DNA of 64,000 nucleotides, taken from the NCBI GenBank assembly GCA_017307275.1, contig JAFKFK010000030.1, positions 1-64,000 on the forward strand, given 5' to 3'. The translations under genes and the position numbers were made by a program. Within the stretch, counting starts at the first letter, position 1, and each line of letters opens with the position of its first letter. This stretch comes from Alphaproteobacteria bacterium (GTDB lineage: Bacteria; Pseudomonadota; Alphaproteobacteria; Reyranellales; Reyranellaceae). The notes beneath the pieces were generated by a model that saw only the letters and a list, made by a program, of their open reading frames with translations, was not told the DNA's origin and ran no database searches. Of this stretch, positions 9,168 to 18,690 are shown piece by piece.

Positions 9168-10316
9168 TTACGCACGCCGCTCGATATGAAGGCTTCGAAG
9201 ATTGATGAGCGGCTTTAGATCTGGTTCTAGACCGAGTCCCTGGCCGCCGGGAAGCGACACAGTGCCCTCGCGGGCCGTCATCAGATCGCCCAGCAGGCCC
9301 TCGCGCAGCGGGTTGGGGTTGGCATCCACTTCCAGGAGGCCAGGGCCGCGGACGGCCGCCAGCAGATGCAGGGAATGCATCAATCCGATGGCACCCCCGA
9401 GGAAGTGGGGGCAATAGCTGCGACCGGCCGCCAGGGCTGCGCGGGCCACGGGAAGGCAGCCGGAATGGCCGCCCCATTTGGCGGCATCGGGCTGGATCAC
9501 GCCGAACAGGCCGCTATCGATCACTTCCTGGAAGGGGCCCGCATTGCGCAAATTTTCACCACCGGCCAGCTGGGTCGGCGCGACCGCTGCGACCTGCGTC
9601 CACTCGGTGACGGGCCGGTCCGCCATCAGCGGTTCCTCGATCCACCCCAGTCCGAACTCGGCGAGTTTCGGCACCGTGGCGCAGGCAGTGCGGAGGTCCC
9701 AGCCCTGGTTGACGTCGACCATCAGCCGTTCACCGCCCTTCAGCTCACGCGCTACCGGCCGCAGCGTGTCCAGGTCGGTTTCTGTGCCGAAACCGACCTT
9801 GATCTTGAAGGCCCGGTAGCCTGCTGCGCGCATGCGGCCGACGGTGTCGTAGGCGGAGCGGCCGGGATTAAGACCGGACGCATAGATCGGGAGAGGTGAA
9901 TCATCCGTCCCACCCAGCGATCGCCACAGGGGCAGGCCGCGCTTGCGCGCCCGCAGATCGTGGATAGCGAGGTCGAGGCCGGCCGCGGCGGCAGACAGGG
10001 CGCCAGCGTCGCCGCTCTGCACGCGCAGCACATGCAGGGCGCGATCGATCTCGGCCCATAGCGCGACCGGGTCGTCGAGCGATTTGCCCAGCGCCCGTGG
10101 CGCCACGATGTCGGCGAACAGCAACGCCCGATGCTCGGCGGCCGCATTGGGGAAATTGCACCAGATTTCGCCCCAGCCGCGCGCGCCGTCCGAATCCTCG
10201 ACACGAACGAACACGGCAACACGCTCCGTCATCGTCCCGAAGGACGTGCGGACCGGTTCTTTGATGGGAGTGCGAAAGACGTGGGCTTCGACGCGGGCAA
10301 GCGTGGCGGTACTCAT
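9168..10316 (-). CDS. Mandelate racemase/muconate lactonizing enzyme family protein
   Basis: Enolase-superfamily enzyme of 382 residues that would abstract a proton alpha to a carboxylate using Mg2+. The capping domain occupies about residues 1-125. The barrel shows the catalytic KIK (AFKIKVGFG), the metal ligands Asp in MVDVNQGW, Glu in WIEEP and Glu in AGGEN, and a late His in CPHFLGG. The start at 10316 overlaps the stop of the preceding Bug gene in an ATGA, so translation is coupled; the longer upstream frame would read into that gene. Whether it is a racemase, dehydratase or cycloisomerase is not decidable here. The Bug, oxygenase and CoA-ligase neighbours suggest catabolism of a hydroxy or sugar-like acid. 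Confidence 0.9.
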   Translation of the reverse strand: MSTATLARVEAHVFRTPIKEPVRTSFGTMTERVAVFVRVEDSDGARGWGEIWCNFPNAAAEHRALLFADIVAPRALGKSLDDPVALWAEIDRALHVLRVQSGDAGALSAAAAGLDLAIHDLRARKRGLPLWRSLGGTDDSPLPIYASGLNPGRSAYDTVGRMRAAGYRAFKIKVGFGTETDLDTLRPVARELKGGERLMVDVNQGWDLRTACATVPKLAEFGLGWIEEPLMADRPVTEWTQVAAVAPTQLAGGENLRNAGPFQEVIDSGLFGVIQPDAAKWGGHSGCLPVARAALAAGRSYCPHFLGGAIGLMHSLHLLAAVRGPGLLEVDANPNPLREGLLGDLMTAREGTVSLPGGQGLGLEPDLKPLINLRSLHIERRA

Positions 10317-11290
10317 TCGAGCTTGATGTCCTTTTCGACGATGATCTTGCCGTAACGGGCGCGGTCGGTGTCGATCAGCGCCTTGAACTGTGCGGGCGTG
10401 CTGCCGACCGGAATGGCGCCCTGGTCGACGAACTGCTGGCGGGTCGCGGGCTCGGTGAGGACGGCGTGAACGTCGGCCGCAATCTTGTCGACGATGGGTT
10501 GAGGCGTACCGGTAGGCGCCAGCAGGCCAATCCACGAGATCGAATTGTAGCCGGGGAGGCCGCTTTCGGCGGCCGTCGGAACGTCCGGCAACGCCGGCGA
10601 ACGCTTGTCGCTGGTGACGGCAATCGGCTTCAGCTTGCCGGCCTTGATCTGGCCGCTCGTCTCCAGAACCGTGGCGAACGACAGGCGAACGTGACCACCG
10701 ATGAGGTCCTGGATCGCCGGCCCGCCGCCCTTGTAGGGCACGTGCGTCAGCTTGAGCCCGGCCTGGTTCTCGAACAGGGCCGCCGCAAGATGCATCGAAC
10801 TGCCGTTGCCTGATGTCGAGTAGGTGAACTCACCCGGCTTGGCCTTGGCGAGCGCGATCAGGTCTGCCGTTGTCTTGGCATCGGTCGACGGATTGACCAC
10901 GAGGACGAGGGGCAATTCCGCCACCAGCGTGATTGGCGTGAACGCCGCGTCGGCGTTGTAGGGCAGCTTCTTGTAAAGCGATGGGTTGATCGCCTGCGTG
11001 CCGATGTTGCCCATGACGATGGTGTAGCCATCGGGCTTGGCCTTGGAGGCGATCTCCAGTCCGACGATGCCGGCGGCCCCCGGCTTGTTGTCGACGATGA
11101 CCTGCTGCCCCCACTTCTCGGACAGTTTCTGGGCTAGCAGACGAGCGCCAGTATCCGTCCCGCCGCCGGGCGGGAACGGCACGATCATCGTCACGGCCTG
11201 CTGCGGATAGTTCTGCGCACTGGCGGCGGGAGCGCAGAGCAGTGCAGCGAAGCCGGCGAGTATCAGCCGGCGGCTCCAGGTAGCTTTCAT
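10313..11290 (-). CDS. Bug/TctC-family substrate-binding protein
   Basis: Periplasmic receptor of 325 residues with a Sec signal peptide (SRRLILAGFAALLCAPAASA, cleavage near residue 25) and the Bug motifs VPFPPGGGTD and VDNKPGAAG. A GGGGAGG ribosome-binding site precedes the ATG. It sits between the isopenicillin-N-synthase-like oxygenase and the enolase-superfamily gene, coupled to the latter by a 4-base overlap, so its ligand is probably the substrate of that pathway. No membrane TctA/TctB partner is encoded nearby. Confidence 0.92.
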   Translation of the reverse strand: MKATWSRRLILAGFAALLCAPAASAQNYPQQAVTMIVPFPPGGGTDTGARLLAQKLSEKWGQQVIVDNKPGAAGIVGLEIASKAKPDGYTIVMGNIGTQAINPSLYKKLPYNADAAFTPITLVAELPLVLVVNPSTDAKTTADLIALAKAKPGEFTYSTSGNGSSMHLAAALFENQAGLKLTHVPYKGGGPAIQDLIGGHVRLSFATVLETSGQIKAGKLKPIAVTSDKRSPALPDVPTAAESGLPGYNSISWIGLLAPTGTPQPIVDKIAADVHAVLTEPATRQQFVDQGAIPVGSTPAQFKALIDTDRARYGKIIVEKDIKLE

Positions 11291-11332
11291 GTTCCTCCCC
11301 TTTGTCTTGTTTTCTTGTCGGGCGCGTCGAGT

Positions 11333-12316
11333 TTATTCGGCGGCCTGCTGGCTGGTGTTCAGCACGTCATAGTTTCGCTTGAGGTACCAGGTCATGTAAT
11401 CCGAATACCAGGTCGTCGGGTACTTCGGCGGCTTGTCGGGCCCCACGGTGGTGGGTACCGCAGCGACCGGCCAGTCGATGCCGCTGTCGCAGAAGAAGGG
11501 CAAGGCATAGCGCTCACCGCCGCTCTTGTTGATTGCGCGATGCGGCGTCGCCAGGAACAGGTCGTTGGTGTAGCGCTGCAGCATCTGGCCGCCGTTCACG
11601 ACGTAGGCATTGTCGATCGCCGGCGCCTCAAGCCAGTTGCCACTTTGGGTGCGGATCGACAGGCCCGGCACTTCGTTGGGCGCCAGGAGAGTGAGAAAGC
11701 TGGTGTCGGTGTGCGGCGCCAATCCAAATTCGTCGTCCACCGGACCGTCCTGCGGCGGATAGTGCGTCATGCGCATGGAGAACATCGGTTCGGCGAAGGC
11801 CGTGTCGAACCAGTTGGCCGGCAGGTCGAGGGCGCGGGCGTAGAGCCGTACCAGCTTCTGGACCAGCCGCTCCATCTCGTTGCAGTAGTCGACGACGGTG
11901 TCCCGGAAGCCCGGCAGGTCGGGCCAGCGATTGAGGCCGCGGAAACGCCGGCCCGACAGCACGTCGGGATGGTCGGGGGCCAGCTCGCGCTTCACGAAGA
12001 AGGCTTCGTTGAGATTGGCCTTGGTGCCGGTCTGCACGGTCGAGGTGCGCAGCGTGTTGCCGCGCATCGGCAGATAGCCGGTGTTGTGCTGATCGAGTTT
12101 CAGTTCGAGCTTCTTCTCGACCGGCTGGGCGTGGAAGCGCTTCACCTCGGCAAACATTGCAGCGATCTTCTCGCGCGCGATGCCATGGTTCACGATGAAG
12201 TAGAAGCCGATCTCGGTGAGCGCAAAGCGCAGCTCGGCGGCCGTGCGATCCATCGCACCTGCCTCGCCGGCAAGATAGGGGCCGAGGTCGATGACTGGAA
12301 TCGTCTCCGTCGCCAT
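11333..12316 (-). CDS. Isopenicillin N synthase-like 2-oxoglutarate/Fe(II) oxygenase
   Basis: Non-haem iron oxygenase of 327 residues with an N-terminal DIOX_N segment (IPVIDLGPYLAG) and a double-stranded beta-helix core. Fe ligands are H and D in APHTDTSFLT and the distal His in ATPHRAINKSGG. The usual RxS cosubstrate motif appears as ERYALPFF, with Ala in place of Ser. CAGGAGGAAC precedes the ATG. It is the first gene of a four-gene unit (oxygenase, Bug protein, enolase-superfamily enzyme, acyl-CoA ligase), which makes it the likely entry oxidation step. Substrate unknown. Confidence 0.88.
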   Translation of the reverse strand: MATETIPVIDLGPYLAGEAGAMDRTAAELRFALTEIGFYFIVNHGIAREKIAAMFAEVKRFHAQPVEKKLELKLDQHNTGYLPMRGNTLRTSTVQTGTKANLNEAFFVKRELAPDHPDVLSGRRFRGLNRWPDLPGFRDTVVDYCNEMERLVQKLVRLYARALDLPANWFDTAFAEPMFSMRMTHYPPQDGPVDDEFGLAPHTDTSFLTLLAPNEVPGLSIRTQSGNWLEAPAIDNAYVVNGGQMLQRYTNDLFLATPHRAINKSGGERYALPFFCDSGIDWPVAAVPTTVGPDKPPKYPTTWYSDYMTWYLKRNYDVLNTSQQAAE

Positions 12317-12392
12317 GGCTTGTTCCTCCTGACGTGACGATAATGCCCGCGAAGTGCCGCGGTCCAGCGGCGCGGGCGGTGGAGGAGAAGCA

Positions 12393-12839
12393 TTGATCCT
12401 GGGTATCCTGGCTCTGACCGTAGCGGCGCTTTTTGCGGGGGCCGCCTTCTACATCAGTTTCGCAGAGCATCCGGCGCGACTAGGTCTCGACGATCGGGCG
12501 CAGCTCCAACAATGGAAGCCGGCCTATGAACGCGGCGCGAAAATGCAAGCCTCGCTTGCCGTGATCGGCTTCCTGTTGGGTGTCGGCGCCTGGTGGCAGA
12601 CGCGCGACGAACTCTGGATTGCGGGCGCCGTCGTGTTGGTGGCCAACTGGCCTTTCACGATGCTGATGATCATGCCGGTGAACAACGCGCTCAAGGCGAT
12701 ATCGCTCGACGAGGCGGGAGAGGAGAGCCACACCCTGCTGCAGCGCTGGGGCCGCCTGCACGCGCGGCGCACCATGCTGGGCATCATCGCGACCTTGCTC
12801 TTTCTCTGGGCGGCCACGATGCCTCTCCGCCCCGCATGA
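12393..12839 (+). CDS. DUF1772 (anthrone oxygenase-like) membrane protein
   Basis: Small integral membrane protein of 148 residues with about four hydrophobic segments. The family motif region NWPFTMLMIMPVNNAL and the terminal segment RWGRLHARRTMLGI are typical of DUF1772. I chose a TTG start at 12393 because a strong GGAGGAG lies directly upstream (12381-12387); the frame stays open to 12354 but without that signal. Some fungal relatives are anthrone oxygenases; no bacterial function is established. It is isolated between the oxygenase operon and the second ligase. Confidence 0.75.
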   Translation: MILGILALTVAALFAGAAFYISFAEHPARLGLDDRAQLQQWKPAYERGAKMQASLAVIGFLLGVGAWWQTRDELWIAGAVVLVANWPFTMLMIMPVNNALKAISLDEAGEESHTLLQRWGRLHARRTMLGIIATLLFLWAATMPLRPA

Positions 12840-12861
12840 CGGGGCGGAGGGCCGAAGCAGG

Positions 12862-14493
12862 TTAGGCCGACGGCAGCTTGTAGTCCTTGAAGGTCTCGCG
12901 CAGCTTGGTCTTCAGGATCTTGCCGGTCGCCGTGTGGGGGATGGCGTCGACGAACTGGATGTCGTCGGGCAGCCACCACTTCGCGACCTTGGAGCTCAGG
13001 AACTCGATCAGCTCCGCCTTGTCGATCTCGGTGTTGGGCTTGCGGTGGACGATCAGGAGCGGCCGCTCGTCCCACTTCGGATGGGCGATCCCGATCACCG
13101 CGGCCTCGGCGACGCCAGGATGCGCCATGGCAGCGTTCTCGAGGTCGATCGAGCTGATCCACTCGCCGCCCGATTTGATCACGTCCTTGGAACGGTCGGT
13201 GATCTGCATGTAGCCATCCTCGTCGAGGGTCGCCACATCGCCGGTGGCGAACCAGCCATCCTTGTCGAGGATCTCGCCACCTTCACCCTTGAAGTAGCCC
13301 GAGGTGATCCAGGGGCCGCGCACCAGGAGGTCGCCAAACGCCTTGCCGTCGCGCGGCAATTCCTTGCCGGTATCGTCGACGATCTTCATGTCGACGCCGA
13401 AGGGCGGGCGACCCTGCTTCAGCCGCACTGCGAGCATCTCGCTGGCCGACAGCTTGGCATGCTTGGCCTTGGGGTGGTTTACCGAGCCAAGCGGGCTCAT
13501 CTCGCTCATGCCCCAGGCGTGCAGCACCTCGACATTGAACTCCTTGTCGAAGGCTTCGATCATCGCCGGCGGCGCGGCCGAACCACCGATCACGGCATAC
13601 TTCAGCGTCGAGAGTTTGAGCTTGTTGGCCTGCATGTGATTGAGCAGGGCCAGCCAGACCGTGGGCACGCCGGCGGTGAAAGTAACGCCCTCTTTCTCGA
13701 AGAGTTCGTAGAGGCTCGCACCATCGAGAGCGACGCCGGGGAACACCAGCTTGGCGCCGACCAGCGGGCCGGAGTAGGGCAGGCCCCAGGCATTGACGTG
13801 GAACATCGGCACGACCGGCAGCACGACCGCGCGCGCCGAAATGCCCAGCGTATCGGGCAGCGCGCTGCCATAGGCATGCAGGACCGTCGAGCGATGATGG
13901 TAGAGCACGCCCTTCGGGTTGCCGGTCGTTCCCGAGGTGTAGCAAAGCGACGAGGCTGTACGTTCGTCGAACTCCGGCCATTCGTAAGTACCGGGCTTGT
14001 CGGCAATCAGCTCCTCGTAGACCAGCAGGTTGGGAATCTTGCAGTCCTTTGGGAGATGGGCGCGGTCGGTCATGGCGACGACGTGGCGCACGCCCTTCAT
14101 CTGCGGCAGCAGCTTCTCGACGGCCGGCAGCAGATTGAGGTCGACGAAGAGGAGCTGATCCTCGGCGTGGTTGACGATGTAGACGATCTGCTCCGGGAAG
14201 AGCCGCGGATTGATCGTGTGGCAGACGGCGCCCATGCCGGAGATGCCGTAGTAGAGCTCAAAGTGCCGATATCCGTTCCAGGCGAGCGTGCCGATGCGAT
14301 CGCCCGGCTTGATGCCCAGCGAAATCAGTGCCTCTGCGACCTTCTTCGCCCGCAGCCGGGCATCGCGATAGGTGTAGCGATGGATCGGGCCTTCGACGGT
14401 TCGCGAGACGATTTCCGTGTCGCCGTGATTGAGGGCGGCATGCTCGATAAGCTGCGAAATCAGCAACGGGCGATCCTGCATCAGGCCGAACAT
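12862..14493 (-). CDS. Medium/long-chain acyl-CoA ligase (AMP-forming), copy 2
   Basis: Paralogue of the ligase at 7523-9154: 543 residues, the same start pattern [13 protein letters not shown] and the same motifs (P-loop [22 protein letters not shown], hinge [15 protein letters not shown], terminal [10 protein letters not shown]). AGGAGAAA lies upstream. It stands alone, divergent from the MscS gene. Two closely similar ligases within 7 kb imply a duplication followed by substrate specialisation; chain length or aromatic preference cannot be read from sequence. Confidence 0.93.
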   Translation of the reverse strand: MFGLMQDRPLLISQLIEHAALNHGDTEIVSRTVEGPIHRYTYRDARLRAKKVAEALISLGIKPGDRIGTLAWNGYRHFELYYGISGMGAVCHTINPRLFPEQIVYIVNHAEDQLLFVDLNLLPAVEKLLPQMKGVRHVVAMTDRAHLPKDCKIPNLLVYEELIADKPGTYEWPEFDERTASSLCYTSGTTGNPKGVLYHHRSTVLHAYGSALPDTLGISARAVVLPVVPMFHVNAWGLPYSGPLVGAKLVFPGVALDGASLYELFEKEGVTFTAGVPTVWLALLNHMQANKLKLSTLKYAVIGGSAAPPAMIEAFDKEFNVEVLHAWGMSEMSPLGSVNHPKAKHAKLSASEMLAVRLKQGRPPFGVDMKIVDDTGKELPRDGKAFGDLLVRGPWITSGYFKGEGGEILDKDGWFATGDVATLDEDGYMQITDRSKDVIKSGGEWISSIDLENAAMAHPGVAEAAVIGIAHPKWDERPLLIVHRKPNTEIDKAELIEFLSSKVAKWWLPDDIQFVDAIPHTATGKILKTKLRETFKDYKLPSA

Positions 14494-14536
14494 CTGGGCA
14501 TTTCTCCTAGTCTCTGAAGGCGTGTCGTCTGGCGGC

Positions 14537-14566
14537 TTGGCGGTATTTGGCCTAGGCTCCTATCAT
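14537..14566 (+). promoter_or_regulatory. Probable sigma-70-type promoter of the MscS gene
   Basis: TTGGCG at 14537-14542 and TATCAT at 14561-14566 are separated by 18 bases and match the -35 and -10 consensus at 4 and 5 of 6 positions. The predicted start would leave a leader of about 11 bases carrying the GGGGGAG ribosome-binding site just before the ATG at 14584. Confidence 0.45.
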
Positions 14567-14583
14567 CATCCATTGGGGGAGAA

Positions 14584-16614
14584 ATGATGATGCGGTCAAG
14601 ATACGGTATGGCCATAGCGACCGGCACCATTGCGGCCGTGTGGACTATCCCGGCCGCGGCGCAGGCGGTAACGGGCGGACAGGGAGCTGCTGCAAATTTT
14701 CTGAGCCTGCTGACCGAGCGCTTCGAGTTCACGTTCGCCCAGCTGCCTGCGCTCGGCGATCATTTGATGATTTTGCTTCGCGACCTCGACGGTCATGCGG
14801 CCATCTGGATGGCTGGCATCGTCGTTGCAGGCCTCCTGGCGGAATTCGTTGCGCGGCTTGCCTTGAGCCGGGCTCGTAGCAAAGCATTCGACCGGCTTGT
14901 GGCCAATTCGCCGCTCAGAGCCTTCTTCCGTACCCTGCTGCTCGATGTCCTGGCGCTGGTTGCTCTGGCTGTTGCCGGCCGGATCGTTCTGGGCCGTATG
15001 GGAGGCGACGCGGGCAGCGTCGGCCATCAGCTCGGCCAGATGGTTCTGCATGCTCTGGTCTACTGGCGCGGCTTCAATGTCATCTTCCGGGCGTTCCTGC
15101 GGCCCGGCGCCCCCGAAGGCCGCATTGCGCCGGTCGAGAGCGACACGGCGCGGCGGTTGCTGGTCGCCCTCAATCTGGTGGTCCTGTTGCCGCTGGTCGC
15201 CGGTCTGTTGGCGCGAGGGTTGCCGATCACCGGTGCAACCCGCGAGATGACGGGCGCTGCCATCATCCTCTACGTGCCGTTCTTCGCGGCAGCGCTTGTC
15301 TATGTCGTCTGGCATTGGCGGCTCGACATGGCGGCGTGGCTGACGGCCATGGTTGCGCCGAAGGGTCTGATGCGCAAACTCAAGCTCGACGCTGCCCGCA
15401 ACTGGTGGATGGCGGGCCTCGCCTTCTACACCTTGATGGGCGTTGCGGCCGTTTACGCCGCCCTGACGGAGAGCAGCACCGCATCGCGCGGCATGGCGTT
15501 GATCGAATCGACGTTGATCGCGCTCCTGCTGTTCGAAACGCTCATGCATCGCGTCACGCGGCATATCGTTTCCGAACTGCCGATGGCGGGCGACGTGGTG
15601 GCGGATTGTGTCCGCCTTTTCGTGCGGCTCTATGCGTTGATCATCATCGCCGAGGCAGGGATGGTGCGGGTGCTGGCTGCGGCCACGCCGGAGGAATGGC
15701 TGGTGCACGATCGCGGCGCCAAGCTTGCCGCGGCGAGCGCTGTGGCAATCTATGCCTTCTGGCGGTTCCTGAAGTACCGCATGGACTCCTACATCGCCGC
15801 CAATCCGCTGCCGTCAGCCGACGTCAGCGGCGATCAGGAGGATGAAGTGCGGGTGGCTGCATCGCGGCTGCGGACGCTGATGCCGCTGCTGCGGGCGATT
15901 GCCGGCGTTGCCATCGCCGTGACCGGCGGCCTGCTGGTTCTGTCGGAACTCGGTATCAATATCACGCCGTTGATTGCAGCCTTCTCCGTCTTCGGCCTGG
16001 CCGTGTCCTTCGGCAGCCAGGCGCTGGTGCGCGACGTGGTGTCGGGCATCTTCTTCCTCGCCGAAGACTCTTTCCGCATCGGCGAGTATGTCGATTGCAG
16101 CAAGGTCAAAGGCGTCGTGGAAGGCTTCAGCGTCCGGTCGCTGAAGCTGCGGCATCAGAACGGCCAGCTCCATATCGTGCCGTTCGGCCAGGTTGGCCAT
16201 ATCACCAACTTCAGCCGTGACTGGACGGTGGTGAAGTTCAACATCGCCTTCGCCAACGGCACCGACGTCGAGCTGCTGCGCAAGACGGTGAAGAAGATCG
16301 GCCTGGAGATGATGGAGGAGCCGCAGTTCAAGCCGATCCTGATGCAGCCCCTCAAGATGCAGGGCGTTGTCGACATCAAGGACAATTCGCTGATCATCCG
16401 CTTCAAGTTCATGGCCCGGCCGAAGAATCCGAGCATGATCCAGCGTATGGCGGTCCGGCGGATGTACGATGCCTTCCCCGCCCTCGGTATCAAGTTCGCG
16501 ACACCGATGTATCCGTTCCCCATTCCGGCAACACCGCCCGTACCGCCGGCCGCTGCAGCAGCACCCGCTGCCGCAGCCCCGGCCCCCGCAGCGCCTCCAA
16601 AGGCGGCGGAATAA
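14584..16614 (+). CDS. MscS-family mechanosensitive ion channel
   Basis: Large MscS-like channel of 676 residues. An N-terminal signal or anchor segment is followed by several predicted membrane spans to about residue 430. The conserved pore helix and beta domain come next (VSFGSQALVRDVVSGIFF and DSFRIGEYVDC, about 475-520) and then the cytoplasmic vestibule (HIVPFGQVGHITNFSRDW). The tail from about 645 is almost pure Ala/Pro, an unusual low-complexity end. The extra N-terminal spans place it with the larger MscM-like members rather than E. coli MscS itself. It would open under hypo-osmotic shock. Next to the aldo/keto reductase, but no functional link is evident. Confidence 0.9.
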   Translation: MMMRSRYGMAIATGTIAAVWTIPAAAQAVTGGQGAAANFLSLLTERFEFTFAQLPALGDHLMILLRDLDGHAAIWMAGIVVAGLLAEFVARLALSRARSKAFDRLVANSPLRAFFRTLLLDVLALVALAVAGRIVLGRMGGDAGSVGHQLGQMVLHALVYWRGFNVIFRAFLRPGAPEGRIAPVESDTARRLLVALNLVVLLPLVAGLLARGLPITGATREMTGAAIILYVPFFAAALVYVVWHWRLDMAAWLTAMVAPKGLMRKLKLDAARNWWMAGLAFYTLMGVAAVYAALTESSTASRGMALIESTLIALLLFETLMHRVTRHIVSELPMAGDVVADCVRLFVRLYALIIIAEAGMVRVLAAATPEEWLVHDRGAKLAAASAVAIYAFWRFLKYRMDSYIAANPLPSADVSGDQEDEVRVAASRLRTLMPLLRAIAGVAIAVTGGLLVLSELGINITPLIAAFSVFGLAVSFGSQALVRDVVSGIFFLAEDSFRIGEYVDCSKVKGVVEGFSVRSLKLRHQNGQLHIVPFGQVGHITNFSRDWTVVKFNIAFANGTDVELLRKTVKKIGLEMMEEPQFKPILMQPLKMQGVVDIKDNSLIIRFKFMARPKNPSMIQRMAVRRMYDAFPALGIKFATPMYPFPIPATPPVPPAAAAAPAAAAPAPAAPPKAAE

Positions 16615-16637
16615 CAATCGCTCTAGAGGAGTACGAG

Positions 16638-17594
16638 ATGCAGAAGCGTAAACTCGGTAAGTCGGACCTCGAATTCGCCCCCATTGCCTTCGGCGGCAAT
16701 GTCTTCGGCTGGACGGCCGACGAGGCCATTTCGCACAAGCTGCTCGACGCCTTCGTCGATGCCGGCTTTTCCTTCGTCGATACCGCGGACGTCTATTCGC
16801 GTTGGGCGGAAGGGCACAAGGGCGGAGAGTCCGAAACCGTCATCGGAAGCTGGCTGCGGAAGGATCCGGCCAAGCGCGACAAGGTGCTGATCGCCACCAA
16901 ATGCGGCATGGACATGCCCGACGGCAAAGGCCTGTCGCGCGCCCATATCGTGAAGTCGGTCGACGCCTCGCTGAAGCGGCTCAACACCGACCGCATCGAT
17001 CTCTTCCAGTCTCACCAGGACGACAAGGACACGCCACAGGAGGAAACGCTTTCGGCCTATGGCGAGCTGGTCAAGGCGGGCAAGCTCCGGGCCATCGGCG
17101 CCTCCAACTTCGAGGCGCCACGCCTCGCCGAAGCCGCGAAGATCTCGAAGGAGAAGGGGCTGCCGGCCTATGTCAGCTTGCAGCCGCATTACAATCTGGT
17201 GGAGCGCGGGTTGTTCGAGGGGCCGCTCGAGAACGAGTGCCTCAAGGAAGACCTGGGCGTCATTCCTTACTGGTCGCTGGCCAGCGGCTTCCTGACCGGC
17301 AAGTACCGGTCGGAGGCCGATCTCGGCAAGAGCGTGCGTGGGCCGCGCGGCGTCAAGAAGTACCTCAACGACAAGGGCTTCGCGGTGTTGAAGGCGGTCG
17401 ACGAAGCGGCGAAGAAGCACAACACCAGCAACACGACCGTGGCGCTGGCGTGGCTGCTGCAGCGGAAAGCCATCACCGCACCGATCGTCAGTGCCACCAA
17501 CCTGAACCAGCTCAAGGACCTGCTCGCGGCGCCTCAGCTCAAGCTCGATGGCGACTCGGTCGCCGCGATCGACAAGGCCAGCGCACCTGCTTGA
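16638..17594 (+). CDS. Aldo/keto reductase
   Basis: NADPH-dependent oxidoreductase of 318 residues with a (beta/alpha)8 barrel. The catalytic tetrad is visible: Asp and Tyr in FVDTADVYSRW, Lys in IATKCGMD and His in FQSHQDD. The class resembles YdhF/Tas-like bacterial AKRs. GAGGAG precedes the ATG with good spacing. It follows the MscS gene by 23 bases and precedes the MBL-rhodanese gene by 13, so the three could share a transcript. Substrate not predictable. Confidence 0.92.
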   Translation: MQKRKLGKSDLEFAPIAFGGNVFGWTADEAISHKLLDAFVDAGFSFVDTADVYSRWAEGHKGGESETVIGSWLRKDPAKRDKVLIATKCGMDMPDGKGLSRAHIVKSVDASLKRLNTDRIDLFQSHQDDKDTPQEETLSAYGELVKAGKLRAIGASNFEAPRLAEAAKISKEKGLPAYVSLQPHYNLVERGLFEGPLENECLKEDLGVIPYWSLASGFLTGKYRSEADLGKSVRGPRGVKKYLNDKGFAVLKAVDEAAKKHNTSNTTVALAWLLQRKAITAPIVSATNLNQLKDLLAAPQLKLDGDSVAAIDKASAPA

Positions 17595-17607
17595 GGATCT
17601 GTGAACG

Positions 17608-18681
17608 ATGCTCGTCTTTCGCCAGCTCTTCGATCCGACATCGTCGACCTACACCTACCTGCTGGGGTGCAGCAGCACGCGCGAGGCGTTGCTGATCGAC
17701 CCCGTTTTCGAGCAGGTGCGGCGCGATGGTGCTCTGGTCGCGGAGCTGGGGCTGACGCTTGCCTGGACATTGGATACCCACGTCCATGCCGATCACGTGA
17801 CGGGGGCCTGGCTGCTGAAGCAGCGGCTGGGCAGCCAGATCGCGCTGTCGGCGGCGTCGGGCGCGAGCGGGGCCGACCAGTTCTTGCAGGACGGTGACAG
17901 GATCGAGTTTGGCCGCCGTGCCCTCGAGGTGCGTGCGACGCCTGGGCATACCTCGGGCTGCGTCACGTATGTGCTCGACGACGAGAGCATGGCTTTCACC
18001 GGCGACTGCCTGATGATCCGAGGCTCGGGCCGCACGGATTTCCAGCAGGGCGATCCGCGAGCGCTCTATCGCTCGGTGCGTTCGCGCATCTTCGCATTGC
18101 CCGAAAGCTGCCTGCTCTATCCGGCGCACGATTACCGCGGCCTCACGGTCAGCAGCGTCGTCGAAGAAAGGAAGTTCAATCCGCGGCTGGGCGGCGAGAT
18201 CGCCGAGAACGACTACGTCGGCTACATGAAGAATCTCGATCTGCCGCACCCCAAGAAGATCGACGAGGCGGTCCCCGCCAACCTGCGCTGTGGTCAGCCC
18301 GGCAACGAAGCGAAGGCGCCGAGCGAGCCGACCTGGGCGCCGCTGCGCTTTACCTTCGGTGGGATCTGGGAAGTCGAGCCGCCGTGGCTCGAAGAGAATC
18401 TAGCGAAGGTGCGCGTCGTCGACGTGCGTGAACCATCCGAGTTCACCGGCCCCCTGGGACACATTCAGGGAGCTACTCTTGTGCCATTGGGAGAGCTGGC
18501 CGCCCGCGCCAAGGAACTGCCGAAGGACAAGCCGATCGTTGCGGTATGCCGCGCCGGTAGCCGCTCGGCTCAGGCGACGACGATCCTGCAGAAGGCGGGC
18601 TTTACCGATATCGCCAATCTGCCCGGTGGCATGCTGCGCTGGCGGGCCGAAGGCCGCGGCGTCGAGGGAGGCGCAGTCTGA
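17608..18681 (+). CDS. ETHE1-like MBL persulfide dioxygenase fused to rhodanese
   Basis: Fusion of 357 residues. The N-terminal metallo-beta-lactamase domain (about 1-230) carries THVHADHVTG, PGHTSGC and TGDCLMIRGSGRTD, the last being typical of glutathione-persulfide dioxygenases (ETHE1/Blh). The C-terminal rhodanese domain (about 265-355) has the active-site loop VCRAGSRSAQ with Cys near residue 314. The joined activities would oxidise sulfane sulfur to sulfite and exchange it with thiosulfate, a sulfide-detoxification role known for similar natural fusions. It follows the aldo/keto reductase by 13 bases. No CstR-type repressor is adjacent. Confidence 0.9.
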   Translation: MLVFRQLFDPTSSTYTYLLGCSSTREALLIDPVFEQVRRDGALVAELGLTLAWTLDTHVHADHVTGAWLLKQRLGSQIALSAASGASGADQFLQDGDRIEFGRRALEVRATPGHTSGCVTYVLDDESMAFTGDCLMIRGSGRTDFQQGDPRALYRSVRSRIFALPESCLLYPAHDYRGLTVSSVVEERKFNPRLGGEIAENDYVGYMKNLDLPHPKKIDEAVPANLRCGQPGNEAKAPSEPTWAPLRFTFGGIWEVEPPWLEENLAKVRVVDVREPSEFTGPLGHIQGATLVPLGELAARAKELPKDKPIVAVCRAGSRSAQATTILQKAGFTDIANLPGGMLRWRAEGRGVEGGAV

Positions 18682-18690
18682 AGCCGAGCG

